Below the pieces are notes generated by a model that worked only from the letters and a program-made list of their open reading frames with translations, was not told where the DNA came from and made no database searches. From Cystobasidiopsis lactophilus (Eukaryota; Basidiomycota; Agaricostilbomycetes; Agaricostilbales; Chionosphaeraceae), in assembly GCA_001599975.1 (NCBI GenBank), contig BCIO01000001.1, forward strand, positions 248,001-312,000: a stretch of DNA of 64,000 nt, given 5' to 3'. The position numbers were made by a program, and so were the translations under genes. Of this stretch, positions 48,201 to 59,605 are shown one piece after another. The first letter of the stretch is position 1. Each line of letters opens with the position of its first letter.

Positions 48201-49504
48201 GACGAAGCTCTTGCCAAGCAAAGCACCATGGTACCCCAATCGCCCCGACAGGTGGACACGATGGCCCGAATGCAACGTAGTCAAGCTCCGTCGCACATCG
48301 CCATGCCGCACCAACCTTCCAACCCCGACCTCGCCTCCATCGCGGCTCAGCGCAAAGGCTCACTTCCAACCACCGGCATTGCGATGGCAACACCAGCTCT
48401 GACCTCGGCTTTGCCACCTCCCGGCTCGGAGCTCAGCAAACGAAGCACCGAAATTTCGCTGGCGACGCTTCGGGCGGAGAACAACCTGGGGCCACACACC
48501 TCTTCAAGGCCGAACACGCCAGCCGCAACGACAGAAGGCCACAGCAATGGAGCAGACTACTTTTCTGCACCCTCTGCCCCTCCAGCTTCTCCGGCCAGCC
48601 CATCGGCAGCAAAATCGGCGTCCTCCATGCGCTTTGTGGGCCGCCTCAAGAGCTTGAGTCGAGGTGCCAAGCGGGGAAGTGCATCGGAGGCTGGAGAAGG
48701 AGAGCCAACTACAGTGACTGCGGCTGCAGCTACCAATGGCGCGCTACCAAATTCGTTAAAGCACGACGAAGATGTTCAAGCTCGCCTCGTCAGCGCTATG
48801 CTTGCTCGACCGCTTTCCCCTCCCAACCCCAGCGACGTCCCACACTTGGTCCAGTTCCCAGAAAACCTGGTGTACGCCGTCGCAGAGGAAACCAAGTCGT
48901 CCGGCGCCTGGTCAGTCATCTACCGAGCAAGGGCGCAGACCGCCGACGTCGATTCGCCACATATCATCACTTGCGCTCCGATGTGGCTCCTCGAGTTCCT
49001 CTTGCTCAGCAAGAGCCCTCAGACGGAAACTCTCAAAATCACCTTCTCGATGGCTCCTTGGACAGAACAGGACGGGCAGCAAGCCACTTTGCCCCTAATG
49101 CCCGAGACGTCCGCTTTTCTCCTTTACCATCTGCAGTGTAGACGATCTAACACTCATACTCTACAAACAGCCACGCGCGACTGACCGCCAACCGAGTGCT
49201 CCGCGTCACGAAGGTGGCCAACTTTGTCGTCGAGAAGCTCGACTACTTTCACCAGTCTGCGCGGGAGCTGGACGCCCAGTCACGGAACATGAGCCACACC
49301 TCGTTAGCCAGCCATTACTCAGGGCAGGGCCAGCCATCGACACTCAAGCCCGCCTTTGCCAATCGGAACGCCGACGACCTTGTGGAAATCATTTGTAACA
49401 ACATTGTGCTGCCGCCAAAAGCAACGCTGGCGGCGGTGAAGCAGTACTGCTTCAAGCGGGCGGGGGATCTGACTCTGTTTTATCGCTTAAAACCTGCAAA
49501 TTGA
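45244..49504 (+). CDS. WDR48/UAF1 (yeast Duf1)-type WD40 protein
   Basis: WD40 scaffold that activates and targets USP1/USP12/USP46-class deubiquitinases (Duf1 with Ubp9/13 in yeast, Bun107 in fission yeast). Seven exons: 45244-45891, 45953-46004, 46062-46103, 46159-46362, 46426-47746, 47801-49135 and 49171-49504, giving 1311 aa, longer than typical because of low-complexity inserts. WD blades are seen at [77 protein letters not shown] and [11 protein letters not shown]. The C-terminal family-specific part is there too: [49 protein letters not shown], and the SUMO-like-domain end [17 protein letters not shown]. The N-terminal 200 residues interrupt the first blade with poly-Gln and acidic stretches. 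45034-45243 is a compact intergenic gap. Confidence 0.9.
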
Positions 49505-49661
49505 AGATGGGCGCTGCTAGCGGTTGCCTAATGTACAAGTGAAGAATGATAGTTACAGGGTGGCTGGTTGTCGGAAGGCTTTTTCACGACTTTTGGAGGA
49601 GCAAAGACTTGAGAGAACATCGAACTTGACGAGGGTAAAAAGATGTTGGGTGTCTAAACTA

Positions 49662-52600
49662 CTAGGAGGCCTGAGAGTGCACGAATTTGCCGCGTTTGTC
49701 TCTTGATGGGATGTAGCGCTTGATAAGGATGGTGAACGCTGGCAGCACCTGAGGGGGTATGTGGGTCGGGCGGGTTGGTGGAAACAAATGCGGAGACGCT
49801 AGGAATCAACTCTGAGTTGGAGACCTCAGGTCCCAAAGAAAACATGACTCACTGTCTGGATACTTTGCGAGGAAGCGGGACAGGGGCAGAAAGGACCGCT
49901 TGCGCTCCATGTAGCTGTGACAGGAATCGGATGAGGAACTGGCCAAGCTTCGGGTGAGAGCGTCCGTCGCACCTGACAATACGAGAGTCTTCGGGGAATG
50001 GGACCATGGTCCAGGCTTGGAGGACACGAGGAAGGGCTTGGGCTTCGGCGATGAGGCCTTGGGATCTGAGCCAGTCGCGGCGGTCTTCGACATCTCGGTC
50101 GACTCGATCGAGCAGCTGCTCCAACAAAGGGATGTTGCCTGTCGAGTCCACCACGCTCGTATCACTACCTGAGCTATCCGCTGAATGAGGCAGAAACTGA
50201 CCTTCGAAGCCGTCGGTGTTTGAGAAAGGGCACATGACCGGAATGAAGAGCGAGCCGAGCTTGTATTGATACTCGGCAAACCCGAAAGCGACCAGCTCTT
50301 TGTTGGGTCGGAGTATGCCGGCTTCAGGCGGAGAGGGCGGCGGAGGATTGAGAGCAAGGGCCTGGCTACGGCCGGTCGGCTTTCTGGGCTGAGGGCGACA
50401 CCAGCGGACCGCGACGTCTGCAGGGGAGTTCATAACAGTCATTGAGATTATAGGATAAAAGCATCTCACAGCGAAGGGCGTCAGGGACCGGCGAGGTCTG
50501 ACTGAGGATGTAGGCTTCCAAAGCGCGCCAGCCTTGGGTCGCTGAAGGCCACACTTCCTCAGCAATTGCAACCCGAAAGCACACAAATGAACATACTCAT
50601 GTCTCGAATCAAATCAAAGGAGTACATGGGGCGAAGGGGGCTGAGGGCCACTTCGCTTTCCATGACCTGGGGCAAAGGTGAGCCGCCATCCTGGCACTTT
50701 TTTCGAGGACGAAGACTCGCCTCCGGAATGGCCACATTGTTGTACATGCTCAGTCTGTCGAGGGCAACACTCAAACGACCGACAACAGTGACACAAAGAG
50801 AGTGGTAGGGCTCACTCAAAAACGCGGCCGCACATCTGGGCCAGCTTTTGGGCTTCGTCGGGCAGCAAGTCGGTCGTGCTGGACACGATCAGCTCCTCCT
50901 CGGACAGGCTGGAATAGCGGAAGTGGGAGAGGGAGCACGTTTTGCGGTTGGCCTCGAACACCTCTTTAGCCCGCCACTTGCCCACGCCCAGTCGACGACC
51001 GCCTCCAGCTCCACAATCTGAGCAGCGCTGTTGGGGCCGTGTAAGCCTCTGTGGGCAGATCGTAGAGACAATATTGGACGAACCTTGTACTTGTCGTCGC
51101 AGTTGGCTGGAATTGCGTAAAGGGCTTTGATCAGCGCCCGAGCTGACAAAGAGGCAGGCAGCAGACTCACCGCAGACGACCTCGACGGTGAAGATGAGGG
51201 TGACCGCCGGATCAGGGAGGACGCAGCCGCCGCTGCCGATGGATCGACGGCACACATCGCCTGCGAATCGATCACGCCAAAACCAGTCAGACGACCCGCT
51301 ATTCGAAATAAAGAGGGGGTTCGGGAGCACCGGCCTAACGCACATTGAGTCGTGCCAGCCAAGACCTCTGGATCTTGCAAAGAAGGCGCCGGAGATCTGC
51401 ATACGCGACGTAGCAAGCGAACAGGGGTTCAGCAAAAATTTAAGGCTGGAACAGTTTCAGGAAGGCGGCCGTAGACTTACGGATCAGAAAATCCGGAGGC
51501 AGAGGCGGCCAGCAAGGCCTCGGGGCGATTGGGATCCTGGAGGCAGGCGTAGCAGGTGTAGGTGAACAGATGGGGCACGGCGAGCTCCTCAGCCAGGCCG
51601 CGCTTGTAGAGGCGGGCGAAGCGCTGCTTGCACCTCTCGCAATCGACGAGCACGTCCACCGTTTCTGCAGAGTCCCAATTGAAATTTGTGTTAAGTTCGC
51701 GCATCAAGAGACGAAGCGATGGGAAGCTCGCGCACCTCGCTTGATCTTTTTGGCGTTGGTGGAAGAGTCCAAGACTGCGCTCGTCGTCTTCCTGCGCGGC
51801 ATGCTCGGGCGTCGGGCGGGCCTGGAGGAGGTTGGGGGCAGGCCAACGTTGGGGAGCTGGGGTGGCGAAGGGGTGGTGTTGGACATGCTGGACAAGGACG
51901 ACTGGGACTGCTGTCTATTCGGCGCAGCGGAGGAGAGCAAGGCAGACGAGGAAGCTGTGGCGGTCGTAAAGGCAGACAGGCTACTGTGGGAGGGGGACGC
52001 GAGGGAAGAGTACGATTGAGCCAACCCGAGCGTGGAGGCAGACTTGAACATGTTGACGGACTCGCCAAAGCCACCGTACAAGCCTAAAGCCGACCCTGGT
52101 GGATACACGGGGGCTGGGTGGGCGAAGGCAGAGGGCGGTGCTGGCGACTTTGAGCTTGTGGAGGCGGGCGAGTAGGGCGAGTAGTCGCTCAGAGTGGGCG
52201 GGGCGGTGTGGGGGCTGTAAAACGCAGACGCCATGGCTGCAGACGGGTCACCATGGGGCGCTGGTAGCCAAGCGCTGGGCGGCGGGGAGAAGCTGGCGGG
52301 CGCGGCGAGGCCGGTGGGCTGGATGGCCTGGGGCAGGTACGGGGCCCACTGTGCGGCCTGCTGGCTGGGCGAGGGCATGTCTGGCAGCTGGCTGTGATGG
52401 TGGTGGTGGCCACCGCTGGAGGGAGCAAAGTGATGGGCGTCTGGCTGCCAGACTCCAAGGTAGGCCGCCGGCGCTGGGCCGAGGTGGTGGTGTCTGGCCG
52501 CGTCCTGGGCATTCTTGCCTGGCAGTTTGAGCACAACAGGAGCGTGCGCGAGGAGGTTCAGAGGGCCAAGCGTACGAAATCTCGAATAAAGTTATCAGCT

Positions 52601-52824
52601 GCGGCGGGCGTGTTGAAGAGTGAGTGTGCGTCTCCATGGGAAGAGCGAGAGGCAGCATGTGCTTCAACAGCGGCTCCCGTGGAACCCTCCGAATGCACCG
52701 GAGTGCCAGGATCTGGAGCTTGTTCCGCGCTGGGGAAGAAGCTGGCGGCACCGGCTTGGGGCTGGCGCTGCTGCTGGGAGGAGGAGCCGTAGAAAGCCCC
52801 CCGGCCCTGCTGCTGCCAGGCCAT
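49662..52824 (-). CDS. Cys-rich, probably zinc-binding protein of unknown function
   Basis: Not assigned to a named family. Confident minus-strand exons: (about 52534)-51736, 51664-51481, 51396-51344, 51260-51171, 51106-51084, 51027-50816, 50754-50597, 50553-50470, 50417-49864 and 49748-49662. The N-terminal part is Ser/Pro/Ala-rich with a poly-His run (GGHHHHHSQLPD). The folded part carries spaced Cys pairs: VDCERCKQRF, YTCYACLQDP, TTQCDVCRRSIGSGGC, EVVCANCDDKYKRCSDCGAG. Then comes a very conserved-looking RLGVGKWRAKEVFEANRKTC and SLSHFRY, and a C-terminal domain (LVAFGFAEYQYKLGS, VLPAFTILIKRYIPSRDKRG). These look like two to three zinc sites. How the first exon (ATG 52824, MAWQQQGRGAFYG) joins the rest could not be solved in phase. 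One intron ends in AAG (50554), and the last intron is long (115 nt). Confidence 0.72.
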
Positions 52825-55075
52825 TGTTGTTGCGGACAGAAAGAAGCAGAAGCCTTCTTTTTCTCGCAGGGTAAAGCGCAGGGGCGATCTGTGATGGCGT
52901 ACGTGCTTCGTGCACGGTGTGGCCTGACCCCTGCTTTATCGAGGGCAAGGCAATCGATTCCGGCGGTCCTCCTGCGCTTTCTCGCTATTCATGCATGGAC
53001 GCGGTCGCTGGACGATCCTTCTGCAGCCACTGACACAGAGCAAAATTCACAGCGAGAACCGAGTTGATCGAAGGGGGAGAAGATCGTCAGGGACGAACGC
53101 CGGGTCACACCTCCGAGAGACAAGTTGGCCTCTCGCAAGCTTTGGCACGAGGCATAGTCTGGACGACGGAGCATTTTCCTATTAAGCATTTTCATAGAGA
53201 TAGAACAGAAGTCGTGGAGCAGGAGGGAGCCCTGCTCGGCCTTGTCAGCATTCTCGGCACGAGCTCTTAGCCAATAGCCGCTCAAACTAGGGTCTAGCTC
53301 TTAATCAATGAACCGCGGCCCATCCTCAAAGCGCTGCGGCACACCCAGCAAGCTGGCCGCCGCGAACAGACGGCTCTCTTCGCCCTCCTTAATGAAAACG
53401 CGCGCGGAGGATTTGGCAGGACGCGCAAAAGGTTGTCAGCCTATGCGCTCTTCCGGAGCCGAACTCCGCTTGATCCAAGTCGTCCACAGCGTCAGCTCTC
53501 CTTCAAATTACACGCAGTCTTCGGGCCGTACACTTGCCCTATATGTCATTGCTGACGTCCAGCTCCGACGTAGCTTGCTATGCAGAAGGCGAGCATGAAC
53601 GAGCGGCCGTCTTCATTTCCTTTCTGATTGAAACTTCGCTGCGCTCGCCGGCTCCCTTTCATTCTCTGATCTGCATTGAGCTTGACGCTTCATTATCTGG
53701 GCTCGAGTCCATCGACGCAGGTCCTTGCTCGATTGGCGCTGCCTCGACAACCACAGCGATTAGAATCATGCGCTGTGCCTGAATTCCTTCCTCCCAGACT
53801 GACCAGAAGCACGAGGCTAGGACCTAGTTGCATCTCTACGACTTGGACTCTTGACTTCGTGCCTGTAGCTCACCTCGTGGATCCTGCTCAATGTCATCTG
53901 CTCTTGCTTGGGCGTCGCGCTTCCAAAAGCCCTCTCCAGTGCTACCACCACGCCAGCTCCGTGCTCAACCGGTGTTGTTTCTCTCTTCTCTGATGGCGAC
54001 AGCGTGATCATCTCCTTTCATCAGAAGAGGTTCGACTCAAGTCTTTCCGACCTCTTGGGAGAACTTAGCAGACCGAAGAGCGCAACGTGTAGGTGGCTCA
54101 ACCACAAACCTCGCTACCTCATCCTCGACGCTTCTTTTGACGGCATAGCTGGCACCAAAGACCGGTCCTCGGACGTTTAGCCCTTGGGGCATTTCGCTCA
54201 CTCCCAGCTTGGCTCTCACTCTCCCACAATCTCGCCACTTCCTGTAGTCCTAACGACTCTTGCGCAGCTGATGCTTTTCAGAACAGCCTACGACAACGCG
54301 AAATCGGACCCTCGCGTGCTCCAGCTGAAGGCGACGCCCAACGAGCTTTGCTTTATACAGCTTGCCAATGCTGCCTACCGTAAAGCCGAGGCTAACGCAT
54401 ACAGAGGCAGAAAAAAGATGGAGAAGGCTGAGAAGATCAAGCCGCCCAGCCTAGCGGACCAGGGCCTCTTGACCCTGAACTTTCGAAGGGCACCTCCTCC
54501 TCCTTCATGCGCCCGACGCCTGTCGTCCCCATCCAGCATATCCCCTTATCTCTTTCTTCAGCTTCTTCTTTCTTTCGCTTCCTTGTGCTCTGGCTCCCGC
54601 TGCAGGTCAGGAGAGCCAGCATCATAAGGCCGGGCGAGCATATTGCTTGTACTTATTGATCTACTTGCATTTCTTGTGTATCTCCTTGCCTTTCTCAGCG
54701 CTCACTCGACACTCTGAGGCGTCAATCGCTGTCGCATTAGGATCTCGTCGGTTTTGCCACCCGGAAGATTGGCTCGACGGCGCTGCCGATGTCAACTCGG
54801 ACGGGATGCAGCATGCCCTGGCAAACCCTCACTGTTGTCAAGCTCATCTAGCGGTGTGACTGTCAATTGAGATTGGCCATTTATGAGAACCAGCGATTGC
54901 GCGCGCGCCTTTGGGGTGTCCGCCGCCCTCCTCCGCTTGCTCCAAACCGACGACGGCGTCGATAATCGCACTCCTCCAAAATGGCCGCCATCTTCAGGCC
55001 GTACACTTACCTCGTGCGTCTCTGCTCTCACCGAGTCCACAGCAGCCGCTGACGGAGAGCGGCGAGCAGCAACGA
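52825..55075. other. unresolved region with scattered coding-like segments
   Basis: I could not build a gene here, but it is not empty. Plus-strand 53309-53570 reads in one frame as PILKALRHTQQAGRRE, TALFALLNEN and FGPYTCPICHC. 54274-54470 reads FRTAYDNAKSDPRVLQLKAT, LCFIQLANAAYRKAEANAYR and MEKAEKIKPPSLADQ after a CTTGCGCAG acceptor. 53908-54180 also stays open (SLSDLLGELSRPKS). These could be exons of one or two plus-strand genes with several small introns. No family is recognised, so I give no coordinates for a CDS. Confidence 0.35.
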
Positions 55076-55469
55076 ATGGCGCATGAGAGGTTGGCCCTTT
55101 TGATCCCGCTCCTTCTGAGCCCGCCAGCTCATTGTGACCCCGCGCCGACGCTCCAGCCCAGTCATGCAAGTCTTCAGTTGCTCCCCGAGACTGCGGGAAC
55201 CCAAGGGCGCAGGCTGATGGTTTGGGCAAATAGCTTTTACTCGCTCGTTATTGGCTTCGCCGGCCCCGTCGCCGTGCTCACCGTGCCCCCGATACGCAAG
55301 TCCTTCTTCGGCTGGAAGCCGGCAGAGCAGATCCCCTCCACCTTTCCCCGTGCGTTCGCAGCTTGCCCCTCTGCCTCTAAAGCAATCGACCTCGCGGCTG
55401 AAGGCGACAGGTCGCACAGTGCCCAATCGGCCACGGAACGCAGATCTCAAGGGCTTCGACGACGAGTAG
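55076..55469 (+). CDS. mitochondrial complex I small subunit (NUXM/9.5 kDa type)
   Basis: Small single-pass accessory subunit of NADH:ubiquinone oxidoreductase, of the fungal 9.5 kDa type. The secure exons are 55213-55349 and 55420-55469. They encode WANSFYSLVIGFAGPVAVL, TVPPIRKSFFGWKPAEQIP and STFPLPNRPRNADLKGFDDE, which follows the family pattern (FYS..IG..GPV...TVPPIR...P.P.TYPLP..PR..L.G.DD). The family is 65-80 aa. With a 14-nt first exon at 55076-55089 (MAHER) the product is 66 aa, and with the ATG at 55217 it is 60 aa. The first exon is uncertain because the intron would be 123 nt. It converges on NOG2, with 89 bp between the stops. Confidence 0.7.
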
Positions 55470-55558
55470 ATCACTGTGAATGGACTAGGTCGTGGGCGTC
55501 AAGCAGGTTTTACAGGTTGCATAAAACACAAGGGGTCCAACTATCATGGCTCTCAAAT

Positions 55559-58437
55559 CTACTTCCGCTTCTTCTGCCTGTTCCGGTTCTTGACACTGTG
55601 CGCGTGCGTGAGCAAGAGGGTCTTGGCAAAACAAGAGAGAGAGGGAAGCGCACTTGGACTGGGTGTAGAAATTCGACTTGGCCTTCTTGTTCGTCTTCAT
55701 GCGCGGCTCCTTCTTCTGCGCCTTGTCCTCGTCCTCCGACTCGCCCTCGTCGTTCGCAAACCGAGCTGCCGGAGAAATTGAGCCGCGAGTCCTCTTGTGT
55801 GAAACAGAGGGTCCGCCTTTACCTCGCTTTAGGGCTTTCGGCTTAGCCGCAGAAGGCGCCGAAGCCTTTTCCGGCTCCACGACGACCTCCAGGTCCTCGT
55901 CTGAGTCCTCGTCCGACGGGATGTCGATGTTGTCCTCGTCGTCATCGTACACCGGCGGCGGTGCCGCGAGATCTTCGGCGGCCGATTTAGCGTCTTCCGG
56001 GAAAAGCTGTTCCCACGTCGGCAGCGGTGCTCCCTCGTCTTCCTCATCGTCGCCTGATGGGTCCACGCCTTCTGGCGCATCTTCGTCGATGCCGCCCCAC
56101 TCTTCGTCATCCTTGACAGCAGCCACGGAGACCAACACGTCGTCCTCGGCCGGGTCGTGCGCCTCGTCCTCGTCCAAGAACTTGGTCTTGTGCACGATCT
56201 GGTGCAGCGGCTGGTCGACACCCTGGATGCGGCGCGCCTTGACGGTCGGGTCCTCGGCGGCGGCGCCTTCCTTGGTGGGTGGCGGCTTGGAGAAGGCCGA
56301 CATGTCCGGTGGCCGCTCAAAGTAGGGGATCTTGCCTCGGATCCAATCCTGTGACGTTCGCACACACTGGAGTGAGCACTAGCTAAGCTCAAAGGAGGTG
56401 AGGCAACCCACGTTGAGGATCATCTTAGCCACAGCGGCCGTGTCCGCTTCGCCACCCTTGACCAAGCGGCCCGCCTTCTTGGCCACCTGCTGCAAAAAGT
56501 CGTCCGCGTCCTCCCATGACTCCAACCCATAGGTGCGCCGTCTGTGCGATCGATGGTTATGGTGACATTGCTAGCAATGAGGGGGAAAATAGAACGCACA
56601 AGTATTCCGGCCGGACGCGCTCCAGCAAGAGGGCAATGTGGTCGGCCGGCGCTGAGAGATGCTCGACTCGGACGACGCCCTTGAGGACCTTTTGGGTCTC
56701 GGTCTCGCGGGCCGAGGGCGGCACGATGCCGGGGCAGTCGATGAGGAAGATGCGCTTCATGAGGGTGATGTACTGCCACACTTTGGTCTCGCCTGGTATG
56801 GGGGCCACATTGCAGACCTTCTTCTTCTTGAGCGTGTTGATGATGCTTGACTTGCCCACGTTGGGGTAGCCAACGAAGCCGATGGCGATCTGCTTCTTGT
56901 CCGAGAAGAGGTTGGAGAATTGGCGGAGGAGCTGGATGAGCGAGCCCTTGCCGAACGAGTTGTTGATGGACGCGTGAAAAGCGATGGTGGGGTGGGACTG
57001 CGAGAGGTATTTGACCCAGCGAGCCTGTTTCCGCGGGCGAGAAACAGCCAAGAGTCAGCTCTGAAATTTCGACAAGAGATCAAAACGGGAAGAATTTGTA
57101 ACCAATGTAACTAAGAAGCAAGATTTCAAGGAGACAAAGGGGTCACCGCAAGCCATGTGTAGGAACAAAAACGTTCCAGCTGAGGCCGGGCATCTTTAAA
57201 CCCTCCGTCGGATTTTGGTGAATCGAGATTCAACTCGTTCGCCCCATCCATGACAGATGGGACGAACCACTGGACTGGGGGTTCGATCTTGCATGCTTGT
57301 AACGTCTGTTTCGCAACTGACAGCCCGAGCAACCGCAATGAAGCGGCTCCAAGGACAACGCGAGCAAACTGACTAAGTCATGCGGCGGAGATGGCGCATC
57401 GTGTGCCGCGGGGAGGAGCAGAAGAAGCAGAAAGGAAGGGAGAAAATGTGAAGGAGACTCACGGCTACCCAGCCGGGCACGAGGTCGACCTTGTTGAGGA
57501 TGTAGACGAGCTTCTTGTGGCGCTTCTCCTTGGCGAGGTACTTTTCCACCGAGTCGCACCGTGTGCCGATCGGGTCTCTGGCGTCCAGCACATGCAGGAT
57601 GACGTCCGAGGAGTCGATGACCTGTGTTCAACAAAACTCAACAAACACAAGCTGTAGGGCAGGGAAGACGACGCACCTTGTAGAGCTCTCCCCAAATTCT
57701 TCGAGAGGTACCGGCCGACAAAATGTAATCGACGGGGGCGTCCTTGGCGTCGAGCTCGGCAAGTTCAGAGGGGATGTAAGGTGCCTCGTCCGCCGCCAAA
57801 GCCGCTTCCGCCGCCGCGTCCTCTGCCAGCGGCACGCTGCCTTCCTCCAAAGCGAGCGCATCTTCGATGACGACCTGGCTGGTGGAAGCCTTGGCGCTCA
57901 TGAGCTCCTCAAAGCTGCCGGCCTCGATCCGTGGCTTCTTGCGCTGCGACTTGGGCCCAAACGTCTCGCCGTACGGCTCGGCGGAGGCGAGGTCGGGCCT
58001 TTTGAGGGTGGTGGACGTCTCGAGCAAGGACATGGGCAGCTTGTTTTGCTTGAGGATGACCGAGTAAGGGTCGTTTTGGCGGGCGGCCAGCGATTCGCGG
58101 AAGTGGTCCAAAGCGTTTTCTGTGCGAGGGCTCGTCAGATAAGTGACCTGCAGATCAAACAGGACAACGAAGTACGAACGAGAGATGACCCTGGTGTTGC
58201 CGAACCAGCGGCGGTCAGGCTGAACGCGGCCAGGCAAAGCCTCGGAGGACTGAAAAGGGGCGGCCTGGATGATCTTGCCCGACTTGTCTCTGATGGCCAG
58301 GTGGCCGTGGGAGAGCATCTTGAGCTTCTTGACCTTCTTCGCATCGCGGAAGAAGTTGGTGCTGCGCAAGGACCGCTTCTGAGCGCCTGGGGGAAAAAAT
58401 TGCAGGCAGTGCGGGCGAAGAGCTCACCCCTTGACAT
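55559..58437 (-). CDS. NOG2: nucleolar GTPase Nog2 (GNL2), 60S ribosome assembly
   Basis: Circularly permuted GTPase that sits on late nucleolar/nucleoplasmic pre-60S particles and acts as a checkpoint before export. Minus-strand exons 58437-58428, 58386-58180, 58119-57677, 57621-57463, 57024-56600, 56541-56412, 56348-55654 and 55595-55559 give 701 aa. The NGP1NT domain reads [31 protein letters not shown] and NKLPMSLL. The permuted G motifs are [18 protein letters not shown] (G4), [12 protein letters not shown] (G1) and IDCPGIV (G3). The C-terminus is very acidic and ends [12 protein letters not shown]. Only a start at 58437 (MSRGAQKRSL) is in phase. An upstream ATG at 58483 is out of frame. 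Intron 4 is 438 nt, far longer than all others in the window. Confidence 0.93.
57025..57462 (-). ncRNA. candidate intronic snoRNA in NOG2 intron 4
   Basis: This intron is six to nine times longer than its neighbours. On the host sense strand it contains a strong hairpin (57267-57237): a 12-bp stem GUUCG-U-CCCAUC / GAUGGG-G-CGAAC with a 7-nt loop. One U-G wobble pairs only on the minus strand; on the plus strand it would be an A-C mismatch. A second small hairpin GGAAC-N6-GUUCC (about 57178-57163) lies downstream. In Saccharomyces the NOG2 intron carries the H/ACA snoRNA snR191 (established knowledge). I could not fix an H box and ACA box with confidence, so the class and exact ends are unproven. 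Confidence 0.42.
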
Positions 58438-58729
58438 GCTGCTGGGTGTGGTTCTTGTTGTTGCCTGAAGTGGAGGGAGCCATGGTTGCCTCGCACTCGA
58501 GCTCTCAGCGCAAAATGAGGCTCTGGGGACTGGCTGCGACGGGAAGAGCTGCAATGCCTCGCATGAAAAAGTTTTGGAAAGGTCACGTTTTGCTCGCGTA
58601 ACATTGGTGGCGCCGGCACTTTGGGTGGCAAGAGCTATCGCAGGTCTGATTCGAGTGCTACAGTCATATACAAGGAAGTGGCTGTTTGAGCCACATCTGA
58701 TGACGCTTCACCCGAGCCTGTGCTTGGAT

Positions 58730-59605
58730 CTAGCCCATTTGGCCCACCAATTCTTGAAAGTGACCTTCAATGTTGCGGAGGCGCATGTGGGCGTTGAACA
58801 GATGATTGATGGCAGACTTAACCTAAGAGACTGAATGAGGTCCGCGAGTCACACGAAGGAGCGAGAGAGCCAAACCTCTAGCAAATACACCTTTGCCTCA
58901 ATATAGTCCTTCTCCGAGTCCCAGTCGATGTCGTGCTCGTTGACGGGAGCAATTGCTTCGCATAATTTCTTTTTCTTCTGCAAGTGCTGGTGCTGGCGCT
59001 TGTTGTTGAAGTCGTCGAAACGAGAATTGATCTGAAAGACCAAATATCAGATTCGGGGTGCCACGCCGAAATAAGCAAGCAGATTGACCTTGGTCAAGGA
59101 AAGATTCCAGTCCAATTGTTTTTGGTTTAATGCACTCTGAGTGTGCTCAGTACCCGGACTGCTGAGCGCCTTGAGTGCCTGGGAACACAGCGACAATCAT
59201 CATCAGTGCGACCGCTGAAAGCCCCTGCCAAAGTACCATACTGCAGCCACTTGAATGACATCCTCCTTGATATTGACGTTGTATGAGCCTTCATCTTCTT
59301 AATTGAGCGACAATCATCTCCACTTAAATAAAGGCAGCCCCTCACCATATATCTGACCTACCATCACGCGAAAAGACGATAGCAATTCATTGGGCGAGGT
59401 GGCCTGCGCAGCCCTTCAGGGTAGGCAAGAAATCTGGAAAGCAATTCTCTGCGGTCTGAGCGAGTCTGGCTTGAATACAGCTGAAGTCGAGCGAACCTGG
59501 TTTCTTCGCCATCGCCGCGTGAAAATGGACTCTATCCTTAGAGAGGCCAGTCATGCATCCGTTGGCTTCTTTGACGAGTTCTTCGAAGGTGGCCTGGTTG
59601 TGCAT
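58730..59605 (-). CDS. hypothetical helical protein
   Basis: Product not recognised. Reliable exons on the minus strand: 59403-59346, 59294-59242, 59178-59089, 59031-58876 and 58822-58730, all consistent in phase. They read NELLSSFRVMVGQIYDEGS, YNVNIKEDVIQVAAALKAL, LNQKQLDWNLSLTKINSRF, DDFNNKRQHQHLQKKKK, DIDWDSEKDYIEAKVYLLEV and HMRLRNIEGHFQELVGQMG. The likely first exon starts at ATG 59605 (MHNQATFEELVKEANGC), but its donor could not be fixed (59576 or 59528 region). Predicted product about 160-175 aa, mostly helical and charged, like a subunit of a larger complex. The region 58484-58729 is shared promoter and 3' sequence. Confidence 0.55.

Noticed and set aside
57270-57300. GGTTCGATC, similar to a tRNA T-arm/B box, on the plus strand
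   Set aside because: No 5-bp T stem, no acceptor or anticodon arms around it; it falls inside the structured NOG2 intron.
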